Source of the DNA: Streptomyces sp. GKU 895
GTDB taxonomy: Bacteria > Actinomycetota > Actinomycetes > Streptomycetales > Streptomycetaceae
Assembly: GCA_002027195.1 (NCBI GenBank)
Contig: MWJO01000036.1
Coordinates: 1 to 64,000, forward strand
DNA length: 64,000 nucleotides
Direction of reading: 5' to 3'
Each line of letters starts with the position of its first letter. Within the stretch, counting starts at the first letter, position 1. The notes under the pieces were generated by a model. That model searched no databases. It saw only the letters and a list, made by a program, of their open reading frames with translations, and was not told where the DNA came from. A program made the translations under genes and the position numbers. Shown one piece after another: positions 61,543-64,000 of the stretch.

Positions 61543-62411
61543 GCCACCCGGGTCCCGGCCGGGAAGGCCCCTTCCTCGACCAGGGTGACAAGTCCGTACA
61601 GCAACTTGGCGACATAGAGACGTTCCACGGCCACTCCGTGCCGCTTCTCGAAGTCCTCGGCGAAGGTGTCGAGTTCGGGTGCCGTACGGGCGTAACCCCC
61701 GAAGTGGAAGCGTTCGTCGAGCGCCCAGTCGCCCTGCCGCGCGCCGAAGGCCGCCTCCTGGAGGGCCTGTATCCCGGCCGTCAGGAAGCCCCCTTTGAGC
61801 ACGGGTATCCCCAACGCCCGCTGCCCCGGCCCCAGTCCCGCCGCCAGCCCCGCGAAGGTGCCCCCGGTGCCGCACGCCACCGCGACCACGTCCGCCCGGC
61901 CCCGCAGCTCCTCACCGAGCGCCCGGCAGCCCCGTACCGCAAGGGCGTTGCTGCCGCCCTCCGGTACGACGTACGCGTCCTCCGCCCCCGCCGCCCGCAG
62001 GATCGCGCCGAGCACCGGCGGCTCGGCCTTGCGGCGGTACGTGGCTCGGTCGACGAAGTGCAGGCGCATGCCGTCGGCCACGCAGCGGGTCAGGGACGGG
62101 TTCAGGGGGCGGTCCGCGAGTTCCTCGCCGCGCACCACCCCCACCGTCGGGAGCCCCAGCAGGCGCCCGGCGGCGGCCGTGGCACGGAGGTGGTTGGAGT
62201 AGGCGCCGCCGAAGGTGAGGATCGGGCGGCCGCCCGCGGCGGCGAGGTTCGGGGCCAGTTTGCGCCACTTGTTGCCGACCAGGTCGGCGTGGATCAGGTC
62301 ATCGCGCTTGAGGAACAGGCGGACGCCCCGGCGGGCGCAGCGGTCGTCCTCGATCTCCTGCAGCGGCGACGGGAGCCGGGGGCGCAGGGAGGCGAGGTCG
62401 GGGCCGGTCAC
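61509..62411 (-). CDS. D-cysteine desulfhydrase / ACC deaminase family PLP enzyme
   Basis: This encodes 300 aa from GTG 62411. It is a fold-type II PLP enzyme: the lysine that binds the cofactor is in LVGNKWRKL, the ring-stacking segment is GGAYSNHLRATAAAG, and the phosphate loop is ACGTGGTFAGLAAG. The family includes D-cysteine desulfhydrase and ACC deaminase; the sequence does not distinguish them. The N-terminal amidase gene lies ten bases upstream on the same strand, so they form one transcription unit. Its C-terminus (VITGAPFTA) is encoded by the third unit of a tandem 35-bp repeat. Confidence 0.9.
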   Translation of the reverse strand: MTGPDLASLRPRLPSPLQEIEDDRCARRGVRLFLKRDDLIHADLVGNKWRKLAPNLAAAGGRPILTFGGAYSNHLRATAAAGRLLGLPTVGVVRGEELADRPLNPSLTRCVADGMRLHFVDRATYRRKAEPPVLGAILRAAGAEDAYVVPEGGSNALAVRGCRALGEELRGRADVVAVACGTGGTFAGLAAGLGPGQRALGIPVLKGGFLTAGIQALQEAAFGARQGDWALDERFHFGGYARTAPELDTFAEDFEKRHGVAVERLYVAKLLYGLVTLVEEGAFPAGTRVAAVITGAPFTA

Positions 62412-62421
62412 GCCCCCATTG

Positions 62422-63012
62422 TCACTTGAGGCGGTCCCGGACGCGCTCCCGCATCGACGCCATGGTGAAGCCGCGCGGGTCCACCTTGCCCGGCTGCCAC
62501 TCCAGGTGGCCGATCACCGACCGTTCCGTCCAGCCGTGACGGCGGCAGATCGCGGCGGCCACGCGTTCGATCGCCGCCAGCTGGGCCTCCGGCCAGGGGT
62601 CGTGACCGTCGCCGAGGTTCTCGCACTCGAAGCCGTAGAAGTGGCGGTTGCCGTCGGTGTTCGCCTCGTTGTCGTGCGGGAGGGCCTTCTCGGCGATCAC
62701 CGCCCGCAGGACGTCGTCGTCGCCGAGGCCCGCGTGGTTGGCGCGGCCGTAACCGACCAGGTGGACGCGGCCGTCCTTGGTGATGACACCGTGGCAGAGC
62801 GGGCCCGGCAGGTCCTCGTAGCCGTCTCGGCAGAGCTCGACCGTGCGCGCGCTGCCCTTGGTGACCGTGTGGTGGATCATCACGCCGTGGACCGGGCCCC
62901 AGGGGCCCTTGTGATTGCGGTTGTGGTGTCTCCAGTCGCCGACCTCGACGACCGTGACGCCCTCGTCCTTCAGGGCGTCCAGGAAATCCGCCGCGGACAT
63001 GGGTGGGGCCAT
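62422..63012 (-). CDS. N-acetylmuramoyl-L-alanine amidase domain protein
   Basis: This encodes 196 aa from ATG 63012, with AGGAGG close upstream. The Amidase_2 fold provides zinc ligands in VMIHHTVTKGS and near VIGHLEWQPGKVDPRG. There is no signal peptide or membrane segment, so export is unclear. A phage-type lysin or an intracellular peptidoglycan-recycling amidase are both possible. The active-site residues FYGFECENLG match PGRP-like amidases. Confidence 0.88.
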   Translation of the reverse strand: MAPPMSAADFLDALKDEGVTVVEVGDWRHHNRNHKGPWGPVHGVMIHHTVTKGSARTVELCRDGYEDLPGPLCHGVITKDGRVHLVGYGRANHAGLGDDDVLRAVIAEKALPHDNEANTDGNRHFYGFECENLGDGHDPWPEAQLAAIERVAAAICRRHGWTERSVIGHLEWQPGKVDPRGFTMASMRERVRDRLK

Positions 63013-63314
63013 GCCGCCTCCTTCGTGTGCGCGCCGACGGCCGCCTCTCGCGGCCGCCTCGTAACCGTGCTTGTACCGAAAGCCGACCCCCCGGACTACT
63101 CGTTCGTACGGCGTGCGAGCCGTTTCGGACAAAGGTGGGGCGGGCGGCCGGAAAGGCACGCGTGTACGAGGACGCCATCCATGCCCAGCAACCGAAAGAT
63201 CCATTCCCGCTCTTTCGGGTAATAGCACGAGCACGCTCCGTGAGGAAGGCTTGCGCGTACAGATGCCCCGGCGCAGACCGGCGCCCGGGCATGTCTTGGG
63301 AGGGCGTTTCACAT
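63013..63314. other. 302-bp intergenic region before the encapsulin gene
   Basis: This lies between the divergent amidase and encapsulin genes and should hold both promoters. I see no clear consensus promoter, tRNA or strong hairpin. GGGAGGG at 63298-63304 is the encapsulin ribosome binding site, ten bases before the ATG. Confidence 0.6.
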
Positions 63315-64000
63315 ATGTCGGTAGGCGAAGAGGTCCGTTCGGAGCAGGGCCGTCCGCAGCAGAGTCTCGGCACGGCAGCCGCGCGGAACCTGGCCACCAC
63401 GACCAAGTCCGCACCCCAGATGCAGGAGATCAGCTCGCGCTGGCTGCTGCGCACACTGCCATGGGTGAACGTCCAGGGTGGTACGTACCGCGTCAACCGC
63501 CGACTGACCTACGCCGTGGGGGACGGCCGGGTCACCTTCGTCAAGACGGGCGACCGCGTCGAGGTCATCCCGGCGGAGCTGGGCGAACTGCCGGCGCTCA
63601 GGTCCTACGAGGACGAGGAGGTGCTCACCGAACTCGCCCGCCGCTGCCAGCAGCGCGAGTTCGCACCCGGTGACGTGCTCACATCCTTCGGCAGCCAGGC
63701 CGACGAGATCTATCTGCTGGCGCACGGCAAGGTGGAGAAGATCGGCACGGGTCCCTACGGCGACGACGCCGTCCTCGGAGTCCTCGCCGACGGCGCCTAC
63801 TTCGGCGACCAGGCGCTGCTCGACCCCGACGCCATCTGGGAGTTCACCGCCCGCGCGGTCACCGCCTGCACGGTCCTCGTCCTGCCGCGCAACGACGTCG
63901 AGCAGGTGGCCGAGCGCACCGAGACCCTGCGCGACCACCTCCAGGCGCAGCGCTCGATCCCGGAGCAGAGCACCAACAAGTACGGTGAGAAGGAGATCGC
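63315..64000 (+). CDS. Family 2B encapsulin shell protein with cyclic-nucleotide-binding domain (3' partial)
   Basis: ATG 63315 opens a frame that runs off the window (228 codons visible). The N-terminal arm (MSVGEEVRSEQGRPQQSLGT) and SSRWLLRTLPWVNVQGGTYRVN match the start of Family 2 encapsulins, HK97-fold proteins that assemble nanocompartments. From about residue 95 a Crp-type cyclic-nucleotide-binding domain is inserted (FAPGDVLTSFGSQADEIYLL, then the phosphate-binding-cassette region GAYFGDQALLDPDA), the mark of the 2B subtype. S. coelicolor has relatives (SCO5249; EshA). Cargo in this subtype is often a 2-methylisoborneol-type terpene cyclase or similar enzyme encoded nearby, beyond this window. 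The remaining shell domain is not visible. Confidence 0.88.
   Translation, partial: MSVGEEVRSEQGRPQQSLGTAAARNLATTTKSAPQMQEISSRWLLRTLPWVNVQGGTYRVNRRLTYAVGDGRVTFVKTGDRVEVIPAELGELPALRSYEDEEVLTELARRCQQREFAPGDVLTSFGSQADEIYLLAHGKVEKIGTGPYGDDAVLGVLADGAYFGDQALLDPDAIWEFTARAVTACTVLVLPRNDVEQVAERTETLRDHLQAQRSIPEQSTNKYGEKEI

Noticed and set aside
1..64000. CRISPR array, rRNA operon, prophage or biosynthetic gene cluster beyond the two-gene albaflavenone pair
   Set aside because: I found no regularly spaced direct repeats of CRISPR type, no rRNA sequence, no integrase or structural phage genes, and no PKS or NRPS genes.

Overview
The window is chromosomal DNA of a Streptomyces. The base composition is very GC-rich, GTG starts are common and GTGA/ATGA gene overlaps are frequent. 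The genes include sigR-rsrA, the dasR/dasABCD chitooligosaccharide locus, wblE, ushX-sigH, and an epi-isozizaene synthase paired with a CYP170A1-type P450. From memory, the gene order matches the S. coelicolor core region around SCO5175-SCO5249. Most of it is conserved core chromosome rather than an accessory island.

Layout. 1-2.3 kb: three tandem AIM24-family genes. 2.3-11.5 kb: Nudix hydrolase, DUF2342 protein, epimerase, moaE, a YlbL-type PDZ/Lon protease, a PPA1309-family protein and a large UPF0182 membrane protein. 11.5-14 kb: two identical initiator tRNA genes on either side of a Sel1/TPR gene, each followed by a strong terminator. 14-17.4 kb: an ABC importer operon and a Fur-family regulator with a Fur/PerR-type box. 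17.4-24.6 kb: CBS protein, hisN, TetR regulator, sugE, rsgA, aroA, M50 peptidase, SRAP/HMCES-type protein and an alpha/beta hydrolase. 24.6-25.9 kb: sigR-rsrA behind a perfect sigma-R promoter. 26-30.4 kb: two HD-domain membrane proteins, a TPR protein and peptide deformylase. 30.7-33.1 kb: the albaflavenone pair. 33.1-38.5 kb: a GlxA/AraC-type regulator, two small genes, and nrdA-nrdB behind a cobalamin riboswitch. 38.5-43.5 kb: acetyltransferase, sodium symporter pair, ybdD and cstA. 43.6-51.7 kb: a 193-bp inverted-repeat element abutting dasR, then dasR, dasABCD, nagB and a SIS-domain sugar-phosphate gene, with DasR-type operators. 51.8-57.6 kb: SDR/TetR divergent pair, sensor kinase, wblE, diacylglycerol kinase and a small membrane protein. 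57.6-63 kb: ushX-sigH, a UBP-type zinc finger, a Na+/H+ antiporter, a D-cysteine desulfhydrase homologue and an amidase. 63.3 kb to the end: the start of a Family 2B encapsulin gene (shell protein with a cyclic-nucleotide-binding domain), cut off by the window edge.

How the parts work together. The das/nag block is a complete uptake and degradation unit for N-acetylglucosamine and chitobiose (DasABC importer, DasD hydrolase, NagB deaminase) under one repressor, DasR. Its operator sequence also occurs upstream of the sensor kinase gene. SigR-RsrA and UshX-SigH are two sigma/anti-sigma switches for thiol-oxidative and osmotic/developmental stress. nrdAB is tied to coenzyme B12 through its riboswitch.

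Quality caveat. Eight otherwise intact genes, including aroA and dasA, carry single-base indels, mostly in G/C runs. This looks like residual sequencing error rather than gene decay, and I annotate the full repaired spans.
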